Shown here piece after piece: positions 1-6,205 of a stretch of 6,388 nt of DNA; positions within the stretch are counted from its first letter, which is position 1, and each line of letters starts with the position of its first letter. The DNA is from Halovenus sp. (GTDB lineage: Archaea; Halobacteriota; Halobacteria; Halobacteriales; Haloarculaceae): NCBI GenBank assembly GCA_003551265.1, contig PUMG01000212.1:1-6388 (forward strand), in the 5' to 3' direction. A program made the position numbers and the translations under genes. The notes beneath the pieces were generated by a model that was not told the origin of the DNA, ran no database searches, and saw only the letters and a program-made list of their open reading frames with translations.

Positions 1-179
1 ACGGACGCGACCTCGTCGGTCGTCTCCGGATAGACCACGACATCGGGTTCGACTGGTTCGCGCGTCACCCACTCCGAGTGTGTCGCCCAGTCGCCGCTGT
101 GTTCGAGACGTGTCTCCGACGCAGTCGAAACACCGGTCTCGCCGAGGATGTCGACGAGAAACTCGTGGTCGAAGCTCAT
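1..179 (-). CDS. FAD-linked oxidase (GlcD / D-lactate dehydrogenase-like), N-terminal fragment
   Basis: The reading frame opens with ATG at 179-177 and stays open for 59 codons to the left edge, so only the N-terminus is visible. It begins MSFDHEFLVDIL. Near residues 44-58 it has a PDVVVYPETTDEVA segment (residues 45-58). That segment matches the start of the FAD-binding fold of the FAD_binding_4 family (PF01565), where a P-x-x-V-V-x-P-x-[ST]-x-x-E/D-V pattern precedes the flavin-binding loop. Haloarchaea carry several such proteins, annotated as GlcD or D-lactate dehydrogenase, which oxidise 2-hydroxy acids and pass electrons to the respiratory chain. The flavin-binding loop, substrate residues and C-terminal half lie outside the window, so the substrate cannot be stated. 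The start is supported by a TATA-like element placed exactly for a leaderless transcript. The gene follows hypF in the same direction but probably has its own promoter, so a functional link to hydrogenase maturation is not implied. Confidence 0.75.
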   Translation of the reverse strand, partial: MSFDHEFLVDILGETGVSTASETRLEHSGDWATHSEWVTREPVEPDVVVYPETTDEVAS

Positions 180-182
180 GGG

Positions 183-204
183 ACACTCGCGTTATCGCGT
201 GTGT
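183..204. repeat. Inverted repeat between TATA element and start codon (possible operator)
   Basis: On the plus strand the left arm ACACTCGCG (183-191) and the right arm CGCGTGTGT (196-204) are complementary at 8 of 9 positions around a TTAT spacer. The repeat touches the TATA-like element at one end and ends four bases before the start codon of the oxidase gene. Archaeal repressors commonly bind in this place, where they block polymerase or TFB recruitment. A regulator of the 2-hydroxy-acid oxidase is the natural guess, but no regulator gene is visible in the window. Confidence 0.4.
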
Positions 205-209
205 ACAAA
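204..209 (-). promoter_or_regulatory. TATA-like element of the FAD-linked oxidase gene
   Basis: Read on the minus strand this is TTTGTA, one base from a typical haloarchaeal TTTATA box. Counting the A of the oxidase ATG (179) as +1, it covers -30 to -25, where the TATA box of a leaderless haloarchaeal transcript is expected. No Shine-Dalgarno motif precedes the ATG, which fits a leaderless mRNA. A second weak candidate, TTAACA at 223-218, would give a leader of about 15 bases. Confidence 0.45.
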
Positions 210-289
210 CCACTCGATGTTAAGTCCGTCGTGGACGACACCATTCTCGTCCGGATGCCGGCAACGACAATCGCGGGACTGTTCGCCCA

Positions 290-2605
290 TCAGGAACGTC
301 TCGCGGTCGCGACAATCGCCTGTCCGTATGCGATACCAGCGTCACCTGGTGGAACCTGTTCCGGTGAGACGTACGTGAGCCCTGCTGTCTCGACGGTCTC
401 CCGGACGGTTCGGGAGATTGCGTCGTTGTAGGCAACACCCCCGGTGAATCCGACTGTCTCGACCCCGCTGTCTTCGGCTGCGTTCACCGCGAGTGTCGCG
501 AGTCCGCATCCGAGTGCAGTCTGTGCAGTCGCAGCCACCCGTGCTGGCGGATACTCCTGATGAAGCTCGTCGAGTTGGTGGATGAGTTCCCGAACGTCGA
601 CGACCTGCTGGTCGCCGCGTTTCGTGTACGGAATGGAGATCTCGAGCGGTTCGGTGCCTGTTGCTGCTGCTTCCAGTCGAAGCGCGGGTTCTCCCTGATA
701 CCGTCGGTGCGTACAGATACCGAGCAGTGCACTCACCGCGTCGAGGAATCGACCGGCGCTCGTGGTTCTGGGGGCGTTCGTCCCGGCTGTGAGACTCTGT
801 CGAAGCAGTTTCCTCTCTGTCTCGTCCAGCGACGTGGCGTCGGCAAGCAACGAATCGAGCCCCGGGCGGTCTTCGAGCAGACTGGCGAGGATGCGACCCG
901 GCTTTCGAACAGCGGCTTCTCCACCGGGCAGTCTGAACGTATCGAGTCCGCCGACACGGTCGAACGACTCTCGCCTGGTGTCGAGCACCTCGCCACCCCA
1001 GACGGTGCCGTCGCTCCCGTATCCAGTCCCGTCCGCGGTGACGACAACGCTCCGGTCGAGACCGTGTTCGGCGAGCAGTCCTGCCGCGTGTGCATGGTGA
1101 TGCTGGACGCGTTCGAGGTGTTCGATGCCGTAGTACTCCTGTTCGGCAAAACGGTTTGCTAACCTGGTCGTGACGAACGCGGGATGGCTGTCACACGCGA
1201 CGACGGTCGGATCAGCTCCGAACAGTTCGAGGAGGTGGTCGACCGTCTCGCGGAGAAACTGCGCTGTCCGGGGCCCGTCGATGTCGCCAAGATGCTGTGA
1301 GGGGAACACCTCGTCGTCACGGGCAAGCGCCACGACAGCGTCGAACTCGGCACCGAGCGCAAGCACAGACGGGTCGTCATCTCTTCGTGGAAGTGGTCTG
1401 GGAACCCATCCGCGCGACCGCCGGAGAAATCGACAGTCGCCGTCGACCAGCCGGAGGACACTGTCGTCACACCGGGCGAGGATCTCCCGGTCGTGGACGA
1501 GCGCGGCGTCGATAATCTCACCGAGGTCGTCGTAGAGTGTCACTACTGTCGTCGCCATCGGCTGTCCCGGGAGATTCGCGCTTGTCATCACCAGCGGGCG
1601 TTCGAAGTGGTCGAACAGCAGGTGGTGCAAACCAGCGTAGGGCAACATGACACCGACTGTGTGCAGACCGGGTGCAACGACGTCCAGCCACTCCTCGTCG
1701 GTCTCTGAAGCCCTCTCTCTGTTCGCTTCGAGTGCGAGAATCGGCCGCCGAACGTCTGTCAACAGGTCACGCTCTCGCTCGGTCACGGTCGCGAACGTTT
1801 CCACAACGTCGAGCGAGGGGGCCATCACCGCGAACGGCTTCGCGGGCCGACCAGTCAGGTCACGCAACCGCTCGACGACGTCCGTCTCAGTTGCGACACA
1901 GACGAGGTGTGTCCCGCCGACGCCACGGATGGCGACCAGACCACCTTCGTCGAGAATGGTCGCTGTGTCAGTGATTGCATCGACACCGGAGACGCGTTCT
2001 CGACCCGCAGAGTCGAGCAACGAGAGGGTCGGCCCGCAGGCCGGACACGCCGTCGTCTGGGCGTGATACCGTCGGTTGGCAGGCGCTTCGTACTCCTCTC
2101 GACACGCGGGACACAGCGGGAACTCGTTCATCGTCGTCCGTGGACGGTCGTAGGGAAGAGACTCGATGACGGTGTACCGCGGTCCACAGTCGACACACGC
2201 CGTCGCCCAGTAGGCGTGATACCGCGATTCGACGTCACGCATATCTGCGAGACAGGCGTCACAGATGCCAGTGTCCGGTGGGATCGTCCCGGAACCGCCA
2301 TCGGCGCCCGTCGAGGCGGCTATCTCGAACGGTTGCCCACCACCGGCATTCGCCGCCACTGACTGTCGCTCAGAGACGGTTACGTTCTCGACGACAGCCA
2401 GTGGCGGGGGGCGCTCGGTCAGGTCGGATAGAAACGCCTCGATGTCCGCCTCGCGTCCTTCGAGGACGATTTCGACGCCGGCATCACCAGTGTTTCTGAC
2501 CGTCCCTCCGAGGTCGTGTGCCGTTGCTCGCCGGTAGACGAATGGCCGAAATCCCACGGCCTGGACGATCCCGGTGACAGTCACCTCGACTCGGGCGTGA
2601 TTCAT
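290..2605 (-). CDS. hypF: HypF, carbamoyltransferase of [NiFe]-hydrogenase maturation
   Basis: HypF makes the CN ligands possible: it hydrolyses and adenylates carbamoyl phosphate and transfers the carbamoyl group to the C-terminal Cys of HypE. At 771 residues it has the usual family length and all four domains. The acylphosphatase domain (about 1-95) has GIVQAVGFRPF with the catalytic Arg at 20 and the Asn at 38. The double zinc finger has four CxxC pairs (C115/C118, C137/C140, C165/C168, C187/C190). The YrdC-like nucleotide-binding domain (about 210-395) has KPFAVMA at 256-262. The Kae1-like domain (about 410-771) has the metal-binding HHHAH at 502-506, DGTGYG at 525-530, YQGEPALRLEA at 636-646 and GGV at 722-724. 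No key residue is missing and there is no frameshift. The ATG at 2605 leaves a normal N-terminus. The gene lies 121 bases after hypB, unlike the overlapping genes upstream, so it may have its own promoter. Confidence 0.97.
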   Translation of the reverse strand: MNHARVEVTVTGIVQAVGFRPFVYRRATAHDLGGTVRNTGDAGVEIVLEGREADIEAFLSDLTERPPPLAVVENVTVSERQSVAANAGGGQPFEIAASTGADGGSGTIPPDTGICDACLADMRDVESRYHAYWATACVDCGPRYTVIESLPYDRPRTTMNEFPLCPACREEYEAPANRRYHAQTTACPACGPTLSLLDSAGRERVSGVDAITDTATILDEGGLVAIRGVGGTHLVCVATETDVVERLRDLTGRPAKPFAVMAPSLDVVETFATVTERERDLLTDVRRPILALEANRERASETDEEWLDVVAPGLHTVGVMLPYAGLHHLLFDHFERPLVMTSANLPGQPMATTVVTLYDDLGEIIDAALVHDREILARCDDSVLRLVDGDCRFLRRSRGWVPRPLPRRDDDPSVLALGAEFDAVVALARDDEVFPSQHLGDIDGPRTAQFLRETVDHLLELFGADPTVVACDSHPAFVTTRLANRFAEQEYYGIEHLERVQHHHAHAAGLLAEHGLDRSVVVTADGTGYGSDGTVWGGEVLDTRRESFDRVGGLDTFRLPGGEAAVRKPGRILASLLEDRPGLDSLLADATSLDETERKLLRQSLTAGTNAPRTTSAGRFLDAVSALLGICTHRRYQGEPALRLEAAATGTEPLEISIPYTKRGDQQVVDVRELIHQLDELHQEYPPARVAATAQTALGCGLATLAVNAAEDSGVETVGFTGGVAYNDAISRTVRETVETAGLTYVSPEQVPPGDAGIAYGQAIVATARRS

Positions 2606-2633
2606 CGTTGTCTCTGAGTTGGTCTGGAGAGGC

Positions 2634-2639
2634 GTTATC
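2634..2639 (-). promoter_or_regulatory. Weak candidate TATA element of hypF
   Basis: The minus strand reads GATAAC at -34 to -29 from the hypF ATG, which would place transcription start about four bases before the start codon. The match to the haloarchaeal TATA consensus is poor, and hypF may equally be transcribed by read-through from hypB. No Shine-Dalgarno motif is visible before the hypF ATG. Confidence 0.22.
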
Positions 2640-2649
2640 GTACCGGTAC
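2640..2649. repeat. Perfect 10-bp palindrome GTACCGGTAC upstream of hypF
   Basis: The sequence GTACCGGTAC is identical on both strands. It lies 35-44 bases before the hypF start codon, immediately upstream of the weak TATA candidate, where an activator or the BRE element would sit. A 10-bp palindrome can arise by chance, so its function is uncertain. Confidence 0.3.
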
Positions 2650-2654
2650 ACAGA

Positions 2655-2679
2655 TTCTCGCCACGACCTGCGGCGAGAA
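2655..2679. repeat. GC-rich stem-loop between hypB and hypF
   Basis: The arms TTCTCGCC (2655-2662) and GGCGAGAA (2672-2679) are perfectly complementary around a 9-base loop. Three more pairs (AGA/TCT) can form beyond a single bulged G at 2680. On the transcribed strand the hairpin would form about 48 bases after the hypB stop codon. No run of U follows it, so it does not look like a standard terminator. It could be an RNA processing or stability element, an attenuator, or a protein-binding site. Confidence 0.4.
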
Positions 2680-2726
2680 GTCTATCATGACGGACGATAC
2701 TCCCGCGGGGATGGTTCCGTCGAGAG

Positions 2727-3587
2727 CTATTCTGCTGCGTGATGGTGGTGCTCGTGGTCGTGCGTCCGTTCGGATTCGAGCGCCGTCTTCAGTGCGTCGA
2801 CGCCGTGCTCGTTGCGGGCGTCAGTTTCGAACACCGGCGTTTCCGGTGCGATAGATTCGACGTCGTGGCGGAGACGGTCTACGTCGGTACCGACTGCTTC
2901 AGCGATGTCGACTTTGTTCACGACGACCACGTCAGCGGTCTGGACGAGCATCGGGTGCTTTCGGACGACGTCTACTCCTTCTGTTGTGCTGACAACGAGC
3001 ACCCGCCGGTTGGCACCGAGTGGGAAGTCCGCTGGACAGACCATGTTACCGACGTTTTCGATGTAGAGCGTATCGAGGTGTCCGAGGTCGAACTCATCGA
3101 TAGCCTCCGAAACGAGTGTCGGGTCGAGGTGACACTCCTTGCCGGTGTTGATGTTCTGCACCTCGACACCGTGGGCCCGAAAGCGCACGGCATCATCCTC
3201 ACCAGAGACATCACCGACGAGAACACCAATCTGCTCGTCGTCCGGCGATCGTTCTATCAGCCGCTCTATCAGCATCGTCTTGCCACCACCAGTGCTGCCA
3301 GCGAACTCGACGGCGAAGACATCGTTGTCGTGTGAGAGCACTTCGTGGACATCCCGGGCGCGCTGGCGCACCGCCGCGAGCACGTCAGCTTCGACGTCGC
3401 TCACGGACTCTTCGTCGTGGTGGTCGTGACCGAATCGGTGTGCGCGAAGTGGTCCAATCTCCGGAAGAGTTCCCCACGTCCCGGACCACGACGGCAACCG
3501 AGAGACGCTGAACCGCCACAGCGACGTGAGGTCGTCGACCGGTTCGTACAGTTCCTGTTCTAACAGCTGTGAACGTTGGTAGTTCAT
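2727..3587 (-). CDS. hypB: HypB, GTPase for nickel insertion into [NiFe]-hydrogenase
   Basis: HypB is a SIMIBI-class GTPase that works with HypA to load nickel into the hydrogenase large subunit once the Fe(CN)2CO unit is in place. The G domain (about 88-275) has the P-loop GSTGGGKT (97-104), GDVSGEDDA (125-133), NTGKECHLD (147-155) with the Cys152-His153 metal and dimer site, ENVGNMVCPADF (177-188) with Cys184, and the guanine-specificity motif NKVD (224-227). The STTEG...KHP segment (200-212) is of the archaeal type. At 286 residues it is longer than the roughly 220 of simple archaeal HypB. The excess is an N-terminal extension of about 60 residues that I do not recognise. There are two His-rich patches, HDHH at 54-57 and HDHEHHHH at 276-283, which probably bind or store metal. 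The ATG start overlaps the hypA stop (ATGA), and no other Met precedes the P-loop, which supports the long form. Confidence 0.96.
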   Translation of the reverse strand: MNYQRSQLLEQELYEPVDDLTSLWRFSVSRLPSWSGTWGTLPEIGPLRAHRFGHDHHDEESVSDVEADVLAAVRQRARDVHEVLSHDNDVFAVEFAGSTGGGKTMLIERLIERSPDDEQIGVLVGDVSGEDDAVRFRAHGVEVQNINTGKECHLDPTLVSEAIDEFDLGHLDTLYIENVGNMVCPADFPLGANRRVLVVSTTEGVDVVRKHPMLVQTADVVVVNKVDIAEAVGTDVDRLRHDVESIAPETPVFETDARNEHGVDALKTALESERTHDHEHHHHAAE

Positions 3588-4012
3588 GGATTGTCGTTGT
3601 TGTCGTTGTTTTCAGCAGGCTCTCTCGTCTCGGACGTATCACGCTGTGTCTTCTCCGGAATCTCGATGCTCTTGAGTCGACACTCACGACCAGATTCGAG
3701 CGCGGCAGTCGACTGACACTCGGGACAGCGCACGTCTGGCGCATACGAGAGAGCCAGGTCGTGGCGTTCTGGCCTGCCGTCCCAGCCACACTCACAGCGC
3801 GCGCATACCGGGAGCGTGTCGATAGTGACCGTCGCATCGGTAGCGACTGTTCCGTCGAGTGCGACCTCGATACAGAAGCGAAGCTGGTCGGGGTTGATGT
3901 GTGTTGCCTCACCGATCTCGACAGTCAGTTCGTCAACGTGGTCAGCGCCGTGGCTCGCTGCAGCGGACACCGCCCGGTCAACCAGTCTGGTTGCGAGACT
4001 CAGTTCGTGCAT
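3584..4012 (-). CDS. hypA: HypA, nickel metallochaperone of hydrogenase maturation
   Basis: HypA binds Ni(II) through its N-terminus and passes it to the hydrogenase large subunit together with HypB. The start is fixed by the invariant MHE (residues 1-3), whose His2 is the nickel ligand and whose Met must be the first residue. Longer open frame upstream of it is therefore not coding. The structural zinc site has CARC (70-73) and CPEC (96-99); Cys75 is an extra cysteine. The conserved end SGRECRLKSIEIPE (107-120) closes the normal domain. After it come about 22 very hydrophilic residues ending in the repeated NND unit, so the protein is 142 residues rather than the usual 110-120. The ATG comes one base after the hypE stop codon, and the stop overlaps the hypB start, indicating translation coupled to both neighbours. 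No Shine-Dalgarno motif is seen. Confidence 0.95.
   Translation of the reverse strand: MHELSLATRLVDRAVSAAASHGADHVDELTVEIGEATHINPDQLRFCIEVALDGTVATDATVTIDTLPVCARCECGWDGRPERHDLALSYAPDVRCPECQSTAALESGRECRLKSIEIPEKTQRDTSETREPAENNDNNDNP
3591..3608. repeat. Tandem 9-bp repeat in the end of hypA
   Basis: Two perfect copies of TTGTCGTTG (3591-3599 and 3600-3608) lie at the 3' end of hypA. On the coding strand they give the low-complexity tail with Asn-Asn-Asp repeated. The unit is a multiple of three, so slippage would lengthen or shorten the tail without changing the frame. Confidence 0.6.
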
Positions 4013-4013
4013 G

Positions 4014-5102
4014 TCAGCAGATTCGCGGCAGCGTCTGTCCCTCCGGTTCACTGAGATATCGTCTTCCGAGTCCGGTGTCGAGGACAACGCGCCCCGCGTG
4101 GTCTTCGGTCGCGTGACCGATAACTGCGGCCTCACGACCGAGCGGGTGCTCACGGATCGCCGTACACACCGCCTCGGCGTCATCGGGTGCGACGGTGAAC
4201 ACGACTTTTCCTTCGTTTGCAACGTCGAGTGGTTCGATACCGAGCACCTCGCCAGCCGATGCAACGGTGTCGTCGACCGGAATCGCCTGTTCGTCGAGTT
4301 CGAGTCCGACGTCCGCTTTCTGTGCCATCTCGTTCAGTGTCGTTGCCAGCCCGCCACGTGTCGGGTCCTTCATCGCCGTCACCCTGCCGGCTGCGAGTGC
4401 TCGTCGGACGAGTCCGTTGACGGGCGCAACGTCGCTTTCGAGCGGGCCGCCGAAGTCGAACCCCTCGCGGGCAGAGAGCAGCGCAATGCCGTGGTCACCG
4501 ACGGTTCCGCTGACGATAATCGCGTCACCGGGACTGGCACCTGCGTCGCGTACAACCGCTTCCCGACTGACGAGTGCCACGCCGGTCGTGTTGAGTACTG
4601 GACCGTCGAGGTCACCACTCGGCATCACTTTGGTATCTCCTGTCGTAATTCGGGCGTCCGCCTCGTCACAGGTCGCCTGCATCGAGTCGAGTATCGACTC
4701 GAGTTCCGCCACTGGATACCCCTCCTCGATGACGAGCGAGCAAGTCAGCGACAGCACCTCGGTTGCACCCATCACCGCGAGGTCGTTGATAGTTCCAGCA
4801 ACTGCGAGACGGCCGATATCACCACCTGGAAAGACCGGCGGTGAGACGACGTGGCTGTCAGTCGTCACCACAACTGCGCGGTCACCGTCGCCCACGGGAT
4901 GAGCCGAACCGTCATCGAGAGCGACTAGCTCGACAGCTCCTGGCGACGCAGCCGTCTCTGACTCGTCGTCGTGAAACCGCGTCACGACGAGGTCGTCGAC
5001 CAGCGACCGTGTGTGCCCTGTGCCGGCCCCGTGAGCGAGCGTCACGACGTCCTCGTCCGGAGTGCTGTCACGGCTTGCTGACTCTGTGCGACTGTGGTTC
5101 AT
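4014..5102 (-). CDS. hypE: HypE, carbamoyl dehydratase making the cyanide ligands
   Basis: HypE accepts the carbamoyl group from HypF on its C-terminal cysteine, dehydrates it with ATP to a thiocyanate, and gives the cyanide to iron held by HypC-HypD. It belongs to the PurM/SelD/ThiL ATPase fold. Visible motifs are AHGAG near the N-terminus (23-27), TDSHVVSPPVFPGGDIG (81-97), TINDLAVMGA (104-113), GDTKVM (155-160) and DPTRGGLATTLNE (246-258). The protein ends exactly in PRIC, with the reactive Cys362 as last residue, so the product is complete and should be active. Its 362 residues are slightly more than usual because of about 18 acidic or polar residues before the first conserved motif. The start overlaps the hypD stop (ATGA). 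A GGAGG stretch lies 15-19 bases before the ATG, which is rather far for a ribosome binding site. Confidence 0.97.
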   Translation of the reverse strand: MNHSRTESASRDSTPDEDVVTLAHGAGTGHTRSLVDDLVVTRFHDDESETAASPGAVELVALDDGSAHPVGDGDRAVVVTTDSHVVSPPVFPGGDIGRLAVAGTINDLAVMGATEVLSLTCSLVIEEGYPVAELESILDSMQATCDEADARITTGDTKVMPSGDLDGPVLNTTGVALVSREAVVRDAGASPGDAIIVSGTVGDHGIALLSAREGFDFGGPLESDVAPVNGLVRRALAAGRVTAMKDPTRGGLATTLNEMAQKADVGLELDEQAIPVDDTVASAGEVLGIEPLDVANEGKVVFTVAPDDAEAVCTAIREHPLGREAAVIGHATEDHAGRVVLDTGLGRRYLSEPEGQTLPRIC

Positions 5103-6205
5103 ATCTCAGGAGTCCCTCCATACTCGAGCCAGATCTTGCAGGGACCCTCACTGCTGACCATACACGCGCCGACCGGATTCGTCGGTGTACACTCCTCACC
5201 GAAGAGCGAGCACTCGTCTGGTTCGGCCGTCCCGGCCATGATATCGCCACAGAGACAGTCGTTGGTCAGTGGGTCACTCTCGCCACCCTCGGGGTCGATA
5301 TCGAACCGTTTACGCGCGTCGTACTCGGCGTACTCCTCACGGAGCACCAGATTCGCGTCCGGAATCTCGGCGATACCACGCCACTCGCCTGTCGTCTTTT
5401 CGAAGACGTTCCACAGCGTCTCCAGTGCAACAGTGTTTCCGGCTCTCGTCACACACCGGGGGTAGGCGTTGTCGAGACCTGTACGACCGTCGCGGATGTA
5501 CTCGAGCAGTCGTTCGAGACCGAGCAGAACATCGAGCGGTTCGAATCCGCCGACGACGACCGGGGTGTGGTACTTTTGGACGAACGGCTCGAAGATGCCG
5601 TAGCCGGTTATGACTGCCGCGTGTCCGGCCGCGAGAAAGCCGTCGATGTCGGTGTCCGGTAACTCGGCCACGACCTCCATCGCAGGTGGGACGTATTTGT
5701 GAGCCGAGAGGACCGAGAAGTTCGACGGCGGGTCGGCTTCGAGTACCGCTGCTGTCGGTGCAGCAGTCGTCTCGAAACCAGTCGCAAAGAACACCACTTC
5801 GCGGTCGGGATTCTCTCTGGCGAGCGCGACAGCCTCGCTCGCCGAGTAGACGACCTCTACTGTTGCCCCCCGTGCGCTGACGTCGCCGAGACTCGACTCT
5901 GTTCCCGGAACACGGTACATATCGCCGTAGGTCGCAACGATCGCGCCCTCTCTGGCGAGCGCCACTGCCTCGTCGACCTCTGGCATGTTCGTCACACAGA
6001 CAGGACAGCCTGGTCCCATCCGGACGGTCAGCCCCTCGGGAAGCATCGTCCGCAGTCCGAACTTCGCAATCGCTTGCTCGTGGGAGCCACAGACGTGCAT
6101 GACGCTGACGTCCTCGTCAATCTCGTCCATCATGCTCTCGAGCCTGTCGACGATCGCGTTCGCAGCCTCGGGCTCTCTGAACTGGAGTGTCTGTTCAGCC
6201 GTCAT
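5099..6205 (-). CDS. hypD: HypD, iron-sulfur scaffold for Fe(CN)2CO assembly
   Basis: HypD binds HypC and carries the iron while CN and CO ligands are added, with a [4Fe-4S] cluster supplying redox power. At 368 residues the length is standard. The three active-site motifs are present: CGSHE (39-43), GPGCPVC (64-70, Cys67 and Cys70) and GFETTA (143-148). The C-terminal cluster region holds six cysteines (317, 319, 332, 339, 348 and 356), within CLCGDIMAG and the typical CTPTNPVGACMVSSEGPC stretch (339-356). The family uses four of these as cluster ligands. The ATG start overlaps the hypC stop (ATGA), and its stop overlaps hypE. Within the end of hypC a GGAG motif lies six bases before the ATG, giving this gene a real ribosome binding site, unlike its neighbours. 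Nothing is missing or broken. Confidence 0.98.
   Translation of the reverse strand: MTAEQTLQFREPEAANAIVDRLESMMDEIDEDVSVMHVCGSHEQAIAKFGLRTMLPEGLTVRMGPGCPVCVTNMPEVDEAVALAREGAIVATYGDMYRVPGTESSLGDVSARGATVEVVYSASEAVALARENPDREVVFFATGFETTAAPTAAVLEADPPSNFSVLSAHKYVPPAMEVVAELPDTDIDGFLAAGHAAVITGYGIFEPFVQKYHTPVVVGGFEPLDVLLGLERLLEYIRDGRTGLDNAYPRCVTRAGNTVALETLWNVFEKTTGEWRGIAEIPDANLVLREEYAEYDARKRFDIDPEGGESDPLTNDCLCGDIMAGTAEPDECSLFGEECTPTNPVGACMVSSEGPCKIWLEYGGTPEI

Noticed and set aside
180..289. Terminator for hypF in the gap before the oxidase gene
   Set aside because: No stem-loop followed by a T-rich tract, and no T run on the transcribed strand, is visible after the hypF stop codon.
78..431. Plus-strand open frame of 117 codons spanning the oxidase start and the end of hypF
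   Set aside because: It would overlap both the oxidase N-terminus and the HypF C-terminus antisense, and the translation matches nothing I know.
560..1162. Plus-strand open frame of 200 codons opposite hypF
   Set aside because: It is antisense to the Kae1-like domain of HypF, with no motif or promoter of its own.
2952..2989. HypB lacks the DKP wording of the bacterial TEG-x-DKP-x-KYP motif
   Set aside because: Archaeal HypB proteins, as I recall the Methanocaldococcus one, also read STTEG followed by a variable stretch and KHP, so this is the normal archaeal form and not a defect.
2739..3335. Plus-strand open frame of 198 codons opposite hypB
   Set aside because: It appears acidic only because it mirrors the coding strand's GAC/GTC codons; it shows no domain and overlaps all of the HypB G domain.
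4013..4264. Upstream extension of hypA to an earlier ATG at 4261
   Set aside because: HypA needs its Met-His-Glu at the very N-terminus for nickel binding, and the extension would overlap hypE heavily in another frame.
3816..4844. Long plus-strand open frame of 342 codons opposite hypE and hypA
   Set aside because: It lies antisense to genes with clear family motifs. Its translation has no recognisable domain and is rich in Arg, Cys, Ser and Thr, as expected for a shadow frame in GC-rich haloarchaeal DNA.
4841..5662. Plus-strand open frame of 273 codons opposite hypE and hypD
   Set aside because: It is antisense to two well-supported genes and Arg/Cys-rich, without the acidic composition of the true proteins here; it is a composition artefact.
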